From Oscillospiraceae bacterium (GTDB lineage Bacteria; Bacillota; Clostridia; Oscillospirales; Oscillospiraceae): 64,000 nt of DNA. The notes under the pieces are model-generated. The model was not told the DNA's origin, did no database searches, and worked only from the letters and a program-made list of their open reading frames with translations. Made by a program: the position numbers and the translations under genes. Below are positions 25,238-34,520 of this stretch, one piece after another (the first letter of the stretch is position 1; each line of letters opens with the position of its first letter). The stretch covers positions 1 through 64,000 of the forward strand of contig JAGBQR010000032.1 in assembly GCA_017632775.1 (NCBI GenBank). Direction: 5' to 3'.

Positions 25238-26176
25238 ATGCCGATCGTGGTCGTAGGAACTGTATTCGTGGATATCAAGGGATTTCCGGACAACAAATAC
25301 ATCCCTGCCGGGCGGAATGCCGGCTCTGTGGATTTTGTTCACGGGGGAGTCGGCCGCAATGTGGCGGAGGACATTGCCAATGTAGAACTGCGTCCGCGTT
25401 TTGTGAGCATGGTCGACTGCACGGCACAGGGGGATGAAGTCCTTCGGCGGCTGAACAGTCACAAGGTCGATACCCGCTATGTGATCCCGGTCCCGGACGG
25501 AATGGGGATATGGCTCGCCGTGTTTGATACAGGCGGTGATGTGATCGGATCGATCTCCAAACGTCCGGAAATGGATGCCATGGTACGCCTGCTGGAGGAA
25601 AAGGGAGACGAGATCTTTGCCGATGCGGACAGTGTGGTGATTGAGATCGATCTGGATACAGAGATCGTTAAAACAGTTCTGCATTATGCAAAGAAGTACG
25701 GGAAGCGTGTGTTTGCTGTGGTGGCAAACATGAGCATCGCCTCGCAGCGACGCGATTTTCTTCAGTCTATCGACTGTTTTGTCTGCAACGCCCAGGAGGC
25801 GGGGATCCTCTTCGCAGATGATTATCTGCAGGATATGGAACCTGAACAGCTGTGCGAGGAACTGAGCCAGAGAGTCATCCATGCACAGATCCCCTCCATG
25901 GTAGTCACGATGGGCAGCCGCGGAGCAGCCTATGCATCCATGCTGGGAGAGAAAGGACTCTGTCCTGCCCGTCCCGTTCAGGTGAAGGACACGACAGGGG
26001 CCGGAGATGCCTTCTGTGCGGGGGTGGCGATCGCACTGACTTACGGTAAGGACCTTGCAGAGGCTTCAGCTATCGGAACGCGCCTTGCCTCCTCCGTGAT
26101 CACAGTGAGCGAAAACGTCTGTCCGCGTTTTCTTCCGGAGGAACTCGGAATCACGGCTGCACCGGGACAGGCATGA
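25238..26176 (+). CDS. PfkB-family carbohydrate or nucleoside kinase
   Basis: The 312-aa protein shows the ribokinase/PfkB fold: substrate loop GGVGRNVAEDIA near residue 36 and the C-terminal anion-hole/catalytic motif DTTGAGDAFCAGV (about residue 250), whose Asp is the general base. The DAF box and length match sugar and pseudouridine kinases, but specificity cannot be read. AGGAGG precedes ATG 25238. It lies 22 bases after the S66 peptidase and 17 before NnrD, in one operon. Confidence 0.85.
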   Translation: MPIVVVGTVFVDIKGFPDNKYIPAGRNAGSVDFVHGGVGRNVAEDIANVELRPRFVSMVDCTAQGDEVLRRLNSHKVDTRYVIPVPDGMGIWLAVFDTGGDVIGSISKRPEMDAMVRLLEEKGDEIFADADSVVIEIDLDTEIVKTVLHYAKKYGKRVFAVVANMSIASQRRDFLQSIDCFVCNAQEAGILFADDYLQDMEPEQLCEELSQRVIHAQIPSMVVTMGSRGAAYASMLGEKGLCPARPVQVKDTTGAGDAFCAGVAIALTYGKDLAEASAIGTRLASSVITVSENVCPRFLPEELGITAAPGQA

Positions 26177-26192
26177 GGAAGGGAACGGCCGA

Positions 26193-27149
26193 ATGAAAGC
26201 GATGAGCATCGCGGAATACGCGGAAAAATACGGTGACCGGCCGGCAGTGCAGGAAGGCAAGATCAGACTGACAGAAACAGAGATGCCCGATTTTCTTCTT
26301 CCGAAGAGAGAACCGCATACGCATAAATACAGCTATGGGCGTGCGCTGCTGATAGCCGGCTCAAGAGGATACTCCGGCGCTCCTGTCCTGGCGGCGAACG
26401 CGTGTGAACGAAGCGGTGCGGGACTGACCAGCCTGATGATACCGGAAAGTATTTATGAAATAGCAGCGTCCCGCTGCGATGGTACGGTCGTAACACCGCT
26501 TCCGGCTGCGGAGAATGGTGACATCTCGCTTCAGGCGAAGACGCGGGTCCTGTCCGCCCTGAAAAGTGCGGACGCGTGTGCGATTGGCCCCGGACTGGGA
26601 CCGGGACCGGAAGTGCGGGAACTGGTAAAGCTGGTCGTGCGGAGTGCGGAGTGCCCGCTGATTCTGGATGCGGATGCCCTGACAGCCTGTGTGGAGGAGA
26701 AAAATCTGCTCGAAACCTGCCGTGCGCCGCTGCTTGTGACTCCGCATGAGGGAGAGTTCCGCCGCATGGGCGGTGATCTCTCGGACGGACGCCTGTCCGG
26801 TGCCCTGCGGTTTGCCTTGGAGCATCCGGGTGTGTTGCTGATCCTGAAAGGTTTCGGAACGCTGGTCTGCCAGGGAGAGACGGTATCGGTAAACCCCACG
26901 GGAAGCCCGGCAATGGCAAAGGGCGGCTCCGGCGATGTGCTCTGCGGGATCCTCTGTGCGCTGCTGGCGCAGGGGTTCGATCCGTCTTTTGCGGCAAAAT
27001 GCGCCGCATGGCTGCATGGAGCAGCGGGAGACCGTGCTGCGGAAGAAACGGGAGAGTATTCCATGACTCCGTCGGATATCATCCGCGCGCTTCCGCAGGT
27101 GTTCCGTTCTCTCGAAGAAAGAGGAAACAAGGGGGCGGACAGACAATGA
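26193..27149 (+). CDS. nnrD: ADP-dependent NAD(P)H-hydrate dehydratase
   Basis: The 318-aa protein carries the YjeF C-terminal kinase-like fold: GRALLIAGSRGYSGAPVLA near residue 48, IGPGLGPGPEVREL, LDADAL, VTPHEGEFRR and the nucleotide motif KGGSGDVLCGIL. NnrD removes water from damaged, hydrated NAD(P)H using ADP. The usual fused epimerase domain (NnrE) is absent, as in stand-alone Bacillus YxkO. Its stop overlaps the next start (ATGA). Confidence 0.9.
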   Translation: MKAMSIAEYAEKYGDRPAVQEGKIRLTETEMPDFLLPKREPHTHKYSYGRALLIAGSRGYSGAPVLAANACERSGAGLTSLMIPESIYEIAASRCDGTVVTPLPAAENGDISLQAKTRVLSALKSADACAIGPGLGPGPEVRELVKLVVRSAECPLILDADALTACVEEKNLLETCRAPLLVTPHEGEFRRMGGDLSDGRLSGALRFALEHPGVLLILKGFGTLVCQGETVSVNPTGSPAMAKGGSGDVLCGILCALLAQGFDPSFAAKCAAWLHGAAGDRAAEETGEYSMTPSDIIRALPQVFRSLEERGNKGADRQ

Positions 27150-27844
27150 AGGAACTGCTGATCAGCGGGAAACGATGCCGGCTTTACGAAGAGGGAAACG
27201 CGCGGGATCTTCTGATCCAGCCTGCTGGAGAAGAAGAGACGGAGTTTGCTGATGCGGAAGTGAGTGCGATCCGTGATCTGGCGCCGGGGCATTCGTTCCG
27301 GCTGCTCCTCTTTCCCGTAGAGGATTGGAACCGGGATCTTTCTCCCTGGGAGGCTCCTCCGGTTTTCGGCAGTATGGCTTTTGGGAACGGCGCGGTGAAG
27401 ACGCTTTCATGGATCGAGGAGGAACTCTTCCCTGTGCTTGAAAGCGCGCGCATTCCTTGTGACAGAGTCTTTCTTGGCGGTTACTCGCTGGCGGGGCTGT
27501 TCGCCTTGTGGGCAGCCTATCAGACGGATCGCTTTTCCGGTGTTGCAGCAGTCTCTCCATCGGTATGGTTTCCCGGATGGCTGGAAACCGCAGAGCGGGG
27601 GTGCTGCCTTTGCCCGTCGGTCTATCTGAGTCTGGGAGACCGGGAGGAGAAAACGAGAAACCGTACAATGGCCACCGTGGGAAGTGCGATCCGCAGGCAG
27701 GCGGAGCTTCTGTCCGGTACGAAGGAAAGCATACTGGAATGGAACCCCGGGAACCATTTCAACGAGCCTGATGTCCGGATGGCTAAAGGTTTCGCCTGGT
27801 TGCTGAAGCGCTTGCAGGCAGAAAAAAAGGATGCGGGAGAATAG
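27146..27844 (+). CDS. Putative alpha/beta-hydrolase esterase
   Basis: The 232-aa protein has a nucleophile elbow GGYSLAG (Ser in G-x-S-x-x-G), a downstream VSPSVWFPGW segment as in the esterase D/Fes family (PF00756), an acidic residue in SLGDREEKT and a late histidine in NPGNHFNE. It therefore has a full Ser-Asp-His set. The family hydrolyses esters, including siderophore esters and S-formylglutathione; no substrate is indicated. ATG 27146 overlaps the nnrD stop. It closes the operon that begins at 23551. Confidence 0.75.
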   Translation: MKELLISGKRCRLYEEGNARDLLIQPAGEEETEFADAEVSAIRDLAPGHSFRLLLFPVEDWNRDLSPWEAPPVFGSMAFGNGAVKTLSWIEEELFPVLESARIPCDRVFLGGYSLAGLFALWAAYQTDRFSGVAAVSPSVWFPGWLETAERGCCLCPSVYLSLGDREEKTRNRTMATVGSAIRRQAELLSGTKESILEWNPGNHFNEPDVRMAKGFAWLLKRLQAEKKDAGE

Positions 27845-27868
27845 CCTTCCGCATCCTTTTTTTCTGCC
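27822..27868. terminator. Bidirectional terminator between the esterase and nitroreductase genes
   Basis: The stem pairs the A-rich and GGATGCGG block at about 27822-27836 with CCGCATCC and Ts at about 27850-27864, giving T tracts on both strands. The loop holds the esterase stop codon. Confidence 0.85.
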
Positions 27869-27875
27869 TGCCGGA

Positions 27876-28463
27876 TCAGCGGACCCAGGTTACCGGGTTC
27901 CCTGTCTGCTTGCGCTCGGTACGTACCGGTGATCCGTCGGCTCCATAACCGAGAATGATGGACCCGGTAATGGTCTCATCTTCTGACAGGCCAAGCTTCT
28001 CCATATATGTCCGGACGGCTTTGTTGTCCGTAAGCCAGTGAAGCTGGTTGCACCAGCAGGTCCCAAGATCCAGAGCGTTGGCAGCGATCATCATGTTTTC
28101 CAGTGCACAGGCGCTGTCTGCCATGGCGTTGCCGTATCCTTTCCGGTTCGCGGCCACGATGAGGACAGGAGCATTGTAATGAAAGACGATGCTGCCGTTT
28201 TTTGCTGCAGAAATCGCGTTCTTGAGAGAGATGTACATATCCGGTTCCGGCTCCATCTTTGCGAATTCCGTTTTCAGCAGTTCTGCAAGTTCGGTGAGTA
28301 CTTCCCTGTTCGTGATCACAAAGAAATGCGTGGTTTGACTGTTGTGGCCGGTAGGAGCGGTTCGTCCGGCCTCCACGATCGTATGGATCGTTTCTTCCGG
28401 GGGAAGAGTATCTGCCAGCCTGCGGGTGCTTCGCCGCGTGAAGATCGCTTCCAGAGCGTCCAT
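27876..28463 (-). CDS. Nitroreductase-family FMN protein
   Basis: The 195-aa protein begins MDALEAIFTRRSTR, the FMN-phosphate-binding arginine cluster of this family, followed by AGRTAPTGHNSQTTHFF (the flavin-contact loop) and a C-terminal ILGYG. It would reduce nitro, quinone or related substrates with NAD(P)H and work as a dimer. Three in-frame ATGs are present; GGAGG sits 8 bases before ATG 28463 but only 2 before ATG 28469, so 28463 is chosen. Confidence 0.85.
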   Translation of the reverse strand: MDALEAIFTRRSTRRLADTLPPEETIHTIVEAGRTAPTGHNSQTTHFFVITNREVLTELAELLKTEFAKMEPEPDMYISLKNAISAAKNGSIVFHYNAPVLIVAANRKGYGNAMADSACALENMMIAANALDLGTCWCNQLHWLTDNKAVRTYMEKLGLSEDETITGSIILGYGADGSPVRTERKQTGNPVTWVR

Positions 28464-28675
28464 GATCATAGCCTCCATACGTTTATTCTTGAATGTTTCA
28501 GGAGTATTATCAGGAGTATTATAAAGAAAGATCGCGAGGAAGGCAAGTCCGGGCCGGCGTCCGTAAAGGAGGCCTTTCCGCGCGGCGAAATCGAGGAAAA
28601 CCCTGTTCTTCCCAGCCGCGGTATGGTATAATTCTGCATGATTTTACAAACGCATGGAAAGGAGAGCGGCAGATC

Positions 28676-29596
28676 ATGTACTATCTGATCCGGGAAACGC
28701 TGACTCCCTGCAGTGAGGAGGAACTGTTCGCATTCCGGGAGCCGTTTGCAGCGGTCTTGACATCTGCGGAGTGGAACGAAAAGCGGGACCTTTTTGACAT
28801 GGGAATCGATCTGGAGCTTGACCTCTCGTCGGTACAGGAAACGAAGGCGGTAGCCAACATCGATTCTCTTACAGGAAGTCTGGTCCGGCCGCGCCTTGCT
28901 ACATGCGAAGACAAAAGACGCAATGCGTTCTCTTTCGCACTGGATGAAAAGGGCATGGTCCTCGTGGATGACAGCGGCTGCGCAGCAGCCCTGACGGAGC
29001 AGGTCTGCCGTTCCAAAAGATGGAAGTATCCCTCTCTTGAACGTTTCCTCTATGATCTTCTGGAGACAGCCATCGCGGGCGACCTGACTTTTCTGGAGAA
29101 AACGGAACTGAAGCTCAGCCGGATCGAAGAGGAGATCCTGCATGAAAAGGTCGATGCCTATCCTCCCGAACTCAACGATATCCGCGGAGATCTCCTGGAT
29201 ATGCGTGTGCACTATGAACAGCTTATCGATTTGGGGCAGGAACTGCTGGAGAATGAAAACGAGTTTTTCCGCGACGAGAACCTGCGCTATTATCGTCTTT
29301 TCACGGAAAGGGTCGTCCGTCTGCATGAAATGGTTAACGGCCAGCGTGAATATGTGGCCCAGCTGCGCGACCTGATCCAGTCGCAGCTTGACGTACGGCA
29401 GAACCGTATCATGACGCTGCTTACGGTGATCACCTCGATCTTTCTTCCGCTTACACTGATTGCAGGCTGGTACGGGATGAATTTCCGTTATATGCCGGAA
29501 CTGCAGTGGCGCTGGGCTTATCCGGCTGTGATAGCAGTAAGTGCGCTCATTGTGATCGTATGTCTAATCTGGTTCAGAAAGAAAAAATGGATGTGA
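28676..29596 (+). CDS. CorA-like divalent metal cation transporter
   Basis: The 306-aa protein has a long soluble N-terminal part with helical, coiled-coil-prone segments (about 130-240) and two C-terminal membrane segments. The first ends with the CorA signature YGMN (WYGMNFRYMPEL) at the pore mouth. Funnel-shaped pentamers of this family conduct Mg2+, Co2+ or Zn2+. ATG 28676 follows AAAGGAG at 28658-28664. TATAAT at 28627-28632 is a likely -10 box, but its -35 is poor. Confidence 0.85.
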   Translation: MYYLIRETLTPCSEEELFAFREPFAAVLTSAEWNEKRDLFDMGIDLELDLSSVQETKAVANIDSLTGSLVRPRLATCEDKRRNAFSFALDEKGMVLVDDSGCAAALTEQVCRSKRWKYPSLERFLYDLLETAIAGDLTFLEKTELKLSRIEEEILHEKVDAYPPELNDIRGDLLDMRVHYEQLIDLGQELLENENEFFRDENLRYYRLFTERVVRLHEMVNGQREYVAQLRDLIQSQLDVRQNRIMTLLTVITSIFLPLTLIAGWYGMNFRYMPELQWRWAYPAVIAVSALIVIVCLIWFRKKKWM

Positions 29597-29641
29597 CGGT
29601 GTGTCGTTCCGGAACGCCGGATATTTATTGAGGAACTGGCT

Positions 29642-30430
29642 ATGAAGATCAAATGCCCTGCCTGCGGGAAAGAAAACAATGAGGGAGCGAAAAACTGCCG
29701 TTACTGCGGAAAGACACTGACCCGGGCGGCAAAGCAGCAGGCTGCTGCGAAGAAAAGACAGCTTCTTCCCCGGATCCTGCTCGTCCCTGCTGCTGCGCTC
29801 ACTGTGCTTGCGGTCTGCTGGTTCCTGTTTTCCCGTGTGCCGCTGCATGAAAGCATCCTCACGGCTGCAGGCGAAGAGGAAATGGTTTCGGGCCTTGAAG
29901 AAGAGGAGGAGAGCGAGATCCCGGAAACAGCGGAATTGACGGGTCTCCATCATGCGGAGATCACCATCCGGGACTACGGCACACTTAGACTGGAACTGGA
30001 CGCGGACGCGGCACCTCTCACCGTGGAGAATTTCATCCGGCTGGCGCAGGAAGGCTTTTATGACGGACTTACTTTCCACCGTATTATGGATGGCTTTATG
30101 ATCCAGGGCGGGAGGCCGGACGGAAGCAAAAGCCCTGTTCCGACCATACCGGGTGAGTTTTCGCAGAACGGTGTGAACAATCCCATCAGCCATGTCAAAG
30201 GCGTGATCTCCATGGCCCGCTCCGGAGACCCGAACAGCGCAAGTTCCCAGTTTTTTATCACAGTGGGAGATGCGACCTATCTGGACGGGAGCTATGCGGC
30301 CTTCGGCCGGGTGACCGAGGGGATGGAGGTCGTGGAAAAGATCGCGAAAGACGCGAGACCTGTGGATGACAACGGTACGATTCTGCCTGAGGAGCAGCCG
30401 TTGATCGAGAACGTTGTCATAACAGACTGA
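29642..30430 (+). CDS. Membrane-anchored cyclophilin (peptidyl-prolyl isomerase) with zinc ribbon
   Basis: The 262-aa protein has an N-terminal four-cysteine ribbon (Cys5, Cys8, Cys19, Cys22), a membrane segment at about 44-65, an acidic linker, and a cyclophilin domain (about 100-262). Cyclophilin hallmarks are visible: FHRIMDGFMIQGG (catalytic Arg and Phe region), SMAR and SSQFFITVGD. The isomerase domain should face outside and help fold secreted proteins, with the ribbon in the cytosol. A zinc-ribbon/cyclophilin combination on one membrane protein is less common than lipoprotein cyclophilins. Confidence 0.88.
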   Translation: MKIKCPACGKENNEGAKNCRYCGKTLTRAAKQQAAAKKRQLLPRILLVPAAALTVLAVCWFLFSRVPLHESILTAAGEEEMVSGLEEEEESEIPETAELTGLHHAEITIRDYGTLRLELDADAAPLTVENFIRLAQEGFYDGLTFHRIMDGFMIQGGRPDGSKSPVPTIPGEFSQNGVNNPISHVKGVISMARSGDPNSASSQFFITVGDATYLDGSYAAFGRVTEGMEVVEKIAKDARPVDDNGTILPEEQPLIENVVITD

Positions 30431-30454
30431 TCAGAAAGAAACGGAGGCTGGGCT

Positions 30455-31441
30455 GTGAAAATCCTGAAGAAGATCATATCACTGCTGCTCGTGCTCATCC
30501 TGCTTGCGGTGGGGGGATTCTGGGTGTACTGCAGTTTCATCGGCCGCCGCTCCTTCATGGCGGGCCTGACCGATTTGGTGCTTATCATTCAGCACCGCAG
30601 CGACAAGTTCACCTATACGGAGAAAGCCGAAGAGTATATCCGGGAAAAAGCGGAGAGCAACCGCGAGCCGGTCGTGATCGAAAAGGCCAGATTCGGCGTC
30701 AGCCTCCGCGAGGAGCGCGAGGAAGCGCTGCAGGCCTTCATCTATAATGATCAGGACCACCCGGCGCAGACGGTGTTCTATTTCCACGGCGGGGCTTATA
30801 TCAACCAGCCGAATGCCCAGCAGACGACCATGGCAGCCCGCACGGCAAAGGAGACCGGCTGCGAGGTGGTGCTGATGGTCTATCCGAAGGAACCGGCATA
30901 CAACTGCGAGGACGCCTACCGGATGTGCACAGCTTTTCTTTTGCACTATATGGAGGAGAACGAATGCGGGAAAACCGTTTTCATGGGCGATTCCGCGGGC
31001 GGAGGGCTGGCGCTCGGTCTGGCGGAGACCCTGCGGGATGAGGCAGGAGGTTCGCTCCCGAAAGAATTGATCCTGATCTCTCCGTGGGTGGACCTGACGA
31101 TGACGAACCCGGAAATGAAGGATTATGTGCAGTCCGACCCGATGCTGGGGATCGAAGGGCTTCACCGGATGGGCGAAGTATGGGCTGGCAGCCTCCCGCT
31201 GGAAGACCCGCGCGTGAGCCCGTTGTTCGGGGACCTCTCCGGACTCCCGCCCGTCACGCTGACCACCGGAACCCGCGAGATCCTTTATCCGGACAGTGTA
31301 CTGCTGGCGCAGAAGCTCACGGAGGCGGGGAGTGAATGCACCATCCTGGTGGGGGAGGGTATGATCCACTGCTTCCCAATCTGCCCGATACCTGAGGCGA
31401 AAGAGGCACAGACGCTCATCTGGAATGTGATTACCCGCTGA
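30455..31441 (+). CDS. Alpha/beta-hydrolase of the hormone-sensitive-lipase family
   Basis: The 328-aa protein starts at GTG 30455, 7 bases after GGAGG. It has an N-terminal membrane segment (about 7-30), the oxyanion motif FHGGAYI, nucleophile Ser in GDSAGGG, an acidic residue in the REILYPDSVLL region, and a late His in MIHCFP. This order is typical of HSL-type acetyl-ester hydrolases. It probably acts at the membrane outer face or is anchored in it. Substrate unknown. Confidence 0.85.
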   Translation: MKILKKIISLLLVLILLAVGGFWVYCSFIGRRSFMAGLTDLVLIIQHRSDKFTYTEKAEEYIREKAESNREPVVIEKARFGVSLREEREEALQAFIYNDQDHPAQTVFYFHGGAYINQPNAQQTTMAARTAKETGCEVVLMVYPKEPAYNCEDAYRMCTAFLLHYMEENECGKTVFMGDSAGGGLALGLAETLRDEAGGSLPKELILISPWVDLTMTNPEMKDYVQSDPMLGIEGLHRMGEVWAGSLPLEDPRVSPLFGDLSGLPPVTLTTGTREILYPDSVLLAQKLTEAGSECTILVGEGMIHCFPICPIPEAKEAQTLIWNVITR

Positions 31442-31457
31442 CAGGAGGAGACACAGA

Positions 31458-32048
31458 ATGGCGACAGTTCTCAATCTGCTCATATTTATCTGCACGGTCT
31501 GCTGCACACTCACCTGTTTCCGAAGGGAGGGCACGTGGGATGTCCGGCAGGGGCGAAAAGTACTGCGTTTTTTCACGCTGCTTTCAAACATATTCAGTGC
31601 ACTGGCCTCTCTGCTGGCGGCATTGCTGATTCTTGCCGGGCATCTCCCCGCATGGGCCTGGCTCCTGCACTATATCGCCACGGCTTCCGTTACGGTCACT
31701 CTGGTGACCGTGATGGTGTATCTTGGCCCTGCAGCAGGGTATAAAGCCATGCTTGCCGGACGGGATCTGTATTTCCATCTGATCGGGCCCCTGCTGGCCG
31801 TCATCTCGTTCTGCTTCTTTGAACGCTGGTATCCGATGCCCTTTCCGCTTGCTTTGACAGGAATGCTGCCTGTGATCATATATGGGGCGGTCTATCTGCG
31901 CAAGGTGGTATTCTGCCCGGAGGAGAGACGCTGGGATGATTTTTACGGCTACAACCGGAATGGACGCTGGGCACTGAGTTTTGCGGCCATGATGATGGAG
32001 GCGTTCCTGATAAGTCTTCTGCTTTGGGGGTTATGCCGCATCGGATAA
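31458..32048 (+). CDS. Six-segment membrane protein of unknown function
   Basis: The 196-aa product is almost wholly hydrophobic, with about six membrane segments. Features are RFFTLLSNIFSALASLLAAL after a charged loop, LLHYIATASVTVTLVTVM and a conserved-looking FHLIGPLLAVISF. The pattern of TLLSN and a histidine followed by a Pro-Leu segment recalls the Pr6Pr/FAR-17a-like membrane proteins, but this is weak. It follows the HSL-type hydrolase by 17 bases, and some relatives are serine hydrolases of lipid esters, so a joint lipid role is conceivable. Confidence 0.65.
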   Translation: MATVLNLLIFICTVCCTLTCFRREGTWDVRQGRKVLRFFTLLSNIFSALASLLAALLILAGHLPAWAWLLHYIATASVTVTLVTVMVYLGPAAGYKAMLAGRDLYFHLIGPLLAVISFCFFERWYPMPFPLALTGMLPVIIYGAVYLRKVVFCPEERRWDDFYGYNRNGRWALSFAAMMMEAFLISLLLWGLCRIG

Positions 32049-32057
32049 CCGGAAAAA

Positions 32058-32099
32058 GGAGCGATCCGGCGAACGACCGCCGGATCGCTCCCCTTTTTT
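32058..32099 (+). terminator. Terminator after the 28676-32048 gene cluster
   Basis: A perfect 14-bp GC-rich stem (32058-32071 with 32078-32091) with a 6-nt loop is followed by CCTTTTTT. Confidence 0.92.
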
Positions 32100-32142
32100 C
32101 CGCTTTCAGGGCGGACCCGCTGCGGAGTAAAGCAGCTTTTAC

Positions 32143-32171
32143 TTGACAGATAGTTTTTGAAAGGATAAAAT
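32143..32171 (+). promoter_or_regulatory. Promoter of rny
   Basis: TTGACA (32143-32148, perfect) and TAAAAT (32166-32171) with 17-bp spacing. Confidence 0.85.
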
Positions 32172-32177
32172 AAATCG

Positions 32178-32336
32178 GTTAATATTGCGAGGGATATTGG
32201 GGATGTCCCCCTTGAAATATTTGTTTTTTCAATGTGGACAGGTATGAATAGAAGCCTGTCATAGCTGTGTAACAGATGTAGATTTGAAAAAACCACCGAA
32301 AAATTCGAGAAAGAATGGAGGTGTGTTTTCTTTATT
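32178..32336 (+). promoter_or_regulatory. Structured 5' leader of rny
   Basis: The predicted leader of about 160 nt contains a GGGG/CCCC hairpin at 32199-32211 and a perfect 6-bp hairpin at 32237-32242 with 32255-32260. The ribosome site GGAGGT (32317-32322) lies an unusually long 14 bases before the ATG. It matches no riboswitch I know; feedback by RNase Y on its own message is one possible use. Confidence 0.5.
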
Positions 32337-33878
32337 ATGCCCGTTGTTTTATGGATTGTGATCATTGCAGTCGCAGCGGTCGTCTGCTTTTTTCTCGGGA
32401 TCGTCTACCGGAAAAAGGTGGCTGAGCGTGAGATCACCAGCGCAGAAGAAGAAGCGAAGCGGATCATCAATGAATCGATAAAGAGCGCCGAGAGCAAGAA
32501 AAGAGAGGCCCTCGTCGAGGCAAAAGAAGAAATACACAAGAATCGCGCGGAATATGAGCGCGAAGTGAAGGAGCGCCGTTCAGAACTGCAGAAGCAGGAG
32601 CGCCGCCTTCAGCAGAAGGAAGAAAATCTGGACAGGAAGACCGACGCGGTCGAAAAGAAAAATGAGATCCTGGCCGGTAAGATCGCCGCTGCGGAAGCTC
32701 AGCAGCAGGAGATCGCCCAGGTCAAGAAAGCCCAGCTTGAAATGCTGGAAAAAGTATCCGGATTTACTGTAGAAGAAGCAAAAGCCTACCTGATCTCCAC
32801 CATCAGGGACGATGTGACCCACGAAATGGCGGTGAAGGTCAAGGAGATCGAGACCCAGTATAAGGAAGAAGCCGAGACACGCGCCCGCGAGATCATCGCC
32901 ACGGCGATTCAGCGCTGTGCAGCGGACCACGCCAGTGAGATCACCGTTTCTGTCGTTCCTCTCCCCAACGACGACATGAAGGGACGCATCATTGGGCGTG
33001 AGGGAAGAAACATCCGCAGTATCGAGACACTGACAGGATGTGATCTGATCATCGATGACACGCCTGAGACCATCACAGTTTCCGGTTTTGATCCTGTACG
33101 GCGTGAAGTTGCCCGGATCGCACTCGAGAAGCTGATCCAGGACGGGCGTATCCATCCGGCGCGTATTGAAGAGATGGTGGCCAAAGCTCAGAAAGAAGTG
33201 AACGCCACAAACAAATCCGAGGGAGAGCGGGCTGTGTTCGAAACGAACATCCATGGTCTCAATCCGGAGATCATCCGCCTTCTCGGACGTATGCGTTACC
33301 GCACGAGTTACGGGCAGAACGTTCTCAATCATTCCATCGAAGTATCGCATATTGCCGGATTGCTTGCGGCTGAACTCGGCGCGGATGTGGCCACCGCCAA
33401 ACGTGCCGGTCTGCTCCACGATCTGGGCAAAGCGATCGACCACGAGGTTGAGGGAAGCCATGTGACGATCGGCGTAGACCTGGCGAGAAAATACAAAGAA
33501 TCCGAAGCGGTTGTCCATGCAATCGAGGCGCACCACGGCGATGTGGAACCGCACACGCTGGTCGCTTGTCTGGTTCAGGCGGCCGATGCGATCTCTGCTT
33601 CCAGACCCGGCGCCCGCCGCGAGAATATAGAGAACTATGTAAAGCGTCTGGAGAAACTGGAGGAAGTGACCAAGAGCTTTCCGGGCATTGATACCTGCTA
33701 TGCCATTCAGGCAGGCCGCGAGATCCGCATCATGGTGAAGCCCGAGGAGGTCAGCGAGGACCAGATGGTCCTGCTGGCTCGGGACATTGCCAAAAAGATC
33801 GAGGAAGAGCTTACCTATCCCGGCCAGATCAAGGTGAATCTCCTGCGGGAGACAAAGGCTGTGGATTACGCGAAATAA
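32337..33878 (+). CDS. rny: Ribonuclease Y
   Basis: The 513-aa endoribonuclease has an N-terminal membrane segment (about 3-25), a long charged coiled coil (about 30-200), a KH RNA-binding domain ([19 protein letters not shown]) and an HD hydrolase domain ([13 protein letters not shown] and [12 protein letters not shown] carrying the metal-binding His-Asp). It initiates bulk mRNA decay and processing at the membrane, as in Bacillus subtilis. The length and domain order are standard. It has its own consensus promoter and terminator. Confidence 0.97.
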   Translation: MPVVLWIVIIAVAAVVCFFLGIVYRKKVAEREITSAEEEAKRIINESIKSAESKKREALVEAKEEIHKNRAEYEREVKERRSELQKQERRLQQKEENLDRKTDAVEKKNEILAGKIAAAEAQQQEIAQVKKAQLEMLEKVSGFTVEEAKAYLISTIRDDVTHEMAVKVKEIETQYKEEAETRAREIIATAIQRCAADHASEITVSVVPLPNDDMKGRIIGREGRNIRSIETLTGCDLIIDDTPETITVSGFDPVRREVARIALEKLIQDGRIHPARIEEMVAKAQKEVNATNKSEGERAVFETNIHGLNPEIIRLLGRMRYRTSYGQNVLNHSIEVSHIAGLLAAELGADVATAKRAGLLHDLGKAIDHEVEGSHVTIGVDLARKYKESEAVVHAIEAHHGDVEPHTLVACLVQAADAISASRPGARRENIENYVKRLEKLEEVTKSFPGIDTCYAIQAGREIRIMVKPEEVSEDQMVLLARDIAKKIEEELTYPGQIKVNLLRETKAVDYAK

Positions 33879-33885
33879 ACAGAGT

Positions 33886-33922
33886 AAAAAAGATCTGCCT
33901 GTCAGGCAGATCTTTTTTTATT
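33886..33922. terminator. Bidirectional terminator between rny and the kinase gene
   Basis: A perfect 15-bp stem (33886-33900 with 33904-33918) with a 3-nt loop, A-rich on the left and T-rich on the right. Confidence 0.9.
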
Positions 33923-34520
33923 CCAGGACATCGATTACCAGATCGCATCGCTCAGCCGGATGCAGCGCATCGAAATACGCCTGTTCCAGCGGGATCCAGC
34001 GGCTGAAAAACATCTGTGCGACTTCTGGGCCGTTTCTGGCCAGCACGCGTCTGGTCTGAAGATCATGCGGGATCCGGAGAAAAACAGAAAAGTCATAGAA
34101 GTCTGCCAGGTCCGGATGCATGCTGTAAGCCCCTTCTACGATAACGAAGGGTTTCGGGATGATCGTCACGGGAGGAAGCAGCCGGAAGACTCCGTTCGTG
34201 TGATCCAGTTTCCGGAGTGAAACCGCCTCTCTGTTTTTTAGCGGGAGCAGAACCTCATCAAGGAAACGCTCACGATCCACATTTCCGCCGGGTTCGGCAT
34301 AGCGGGCGGGGGTCCGCTGCTCAGTACGAAGGAAAAAATCATCCATATGGAAAACAGTGCCGTCAAACCGTTCGCTCAAATAGGCGGCAAGAGTAGTCTT
34401 CCCCGAAGCACTTCCTCCGTCGATCGCGACAAGAAGAGGACCTTGGGGCAGGAAGGACTTGAGTCTGGAGAAAAGTCCTGCATATTCATTTCCGTACGGA
34501 TTTTCTGTCATCGAAGCCAT
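33918..34520 (-). CDS. Uridine-kinase-like P-loop kinase
   Basis: The 200-aa protein has a Walker A loop GGSASGKTT near residue 36 and the FHMDDFFL segment typical of the uridine kinase/phosphoribulokinase family, in which the Asp pair binds substrate and Mg2+. A later VIVEGAYSMHPDL corresponds to the Walker B-like region. It may phosphorylate uridine, another nucleoside or a small vitamin; length (about 200) fits, but the normal uridine kinase substrate signature is not clear. Its ATG directly abuts the stop codon of the DUF488 gene upstream, indicating coupling. Confidence 0.75.
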   Translation of the reverse strand: MASMTENPYGNEYAGLFSRLKSFLPQGPLLVAIDGGSASGKTTLAAYLSERFDGTVFHMDDFFLRTEQRTPARYAEPGGNVDRERFLDEVLLPLKNREAVSLRKLDHTNGVFRLLPPVTIIPKPFVIVEGAYSMHPDLADFYDFSVFLRIPHDLQTRRVLARNGPEVAQMFFSRWIPLEQAYFDALHPAERCDLVIDVLE

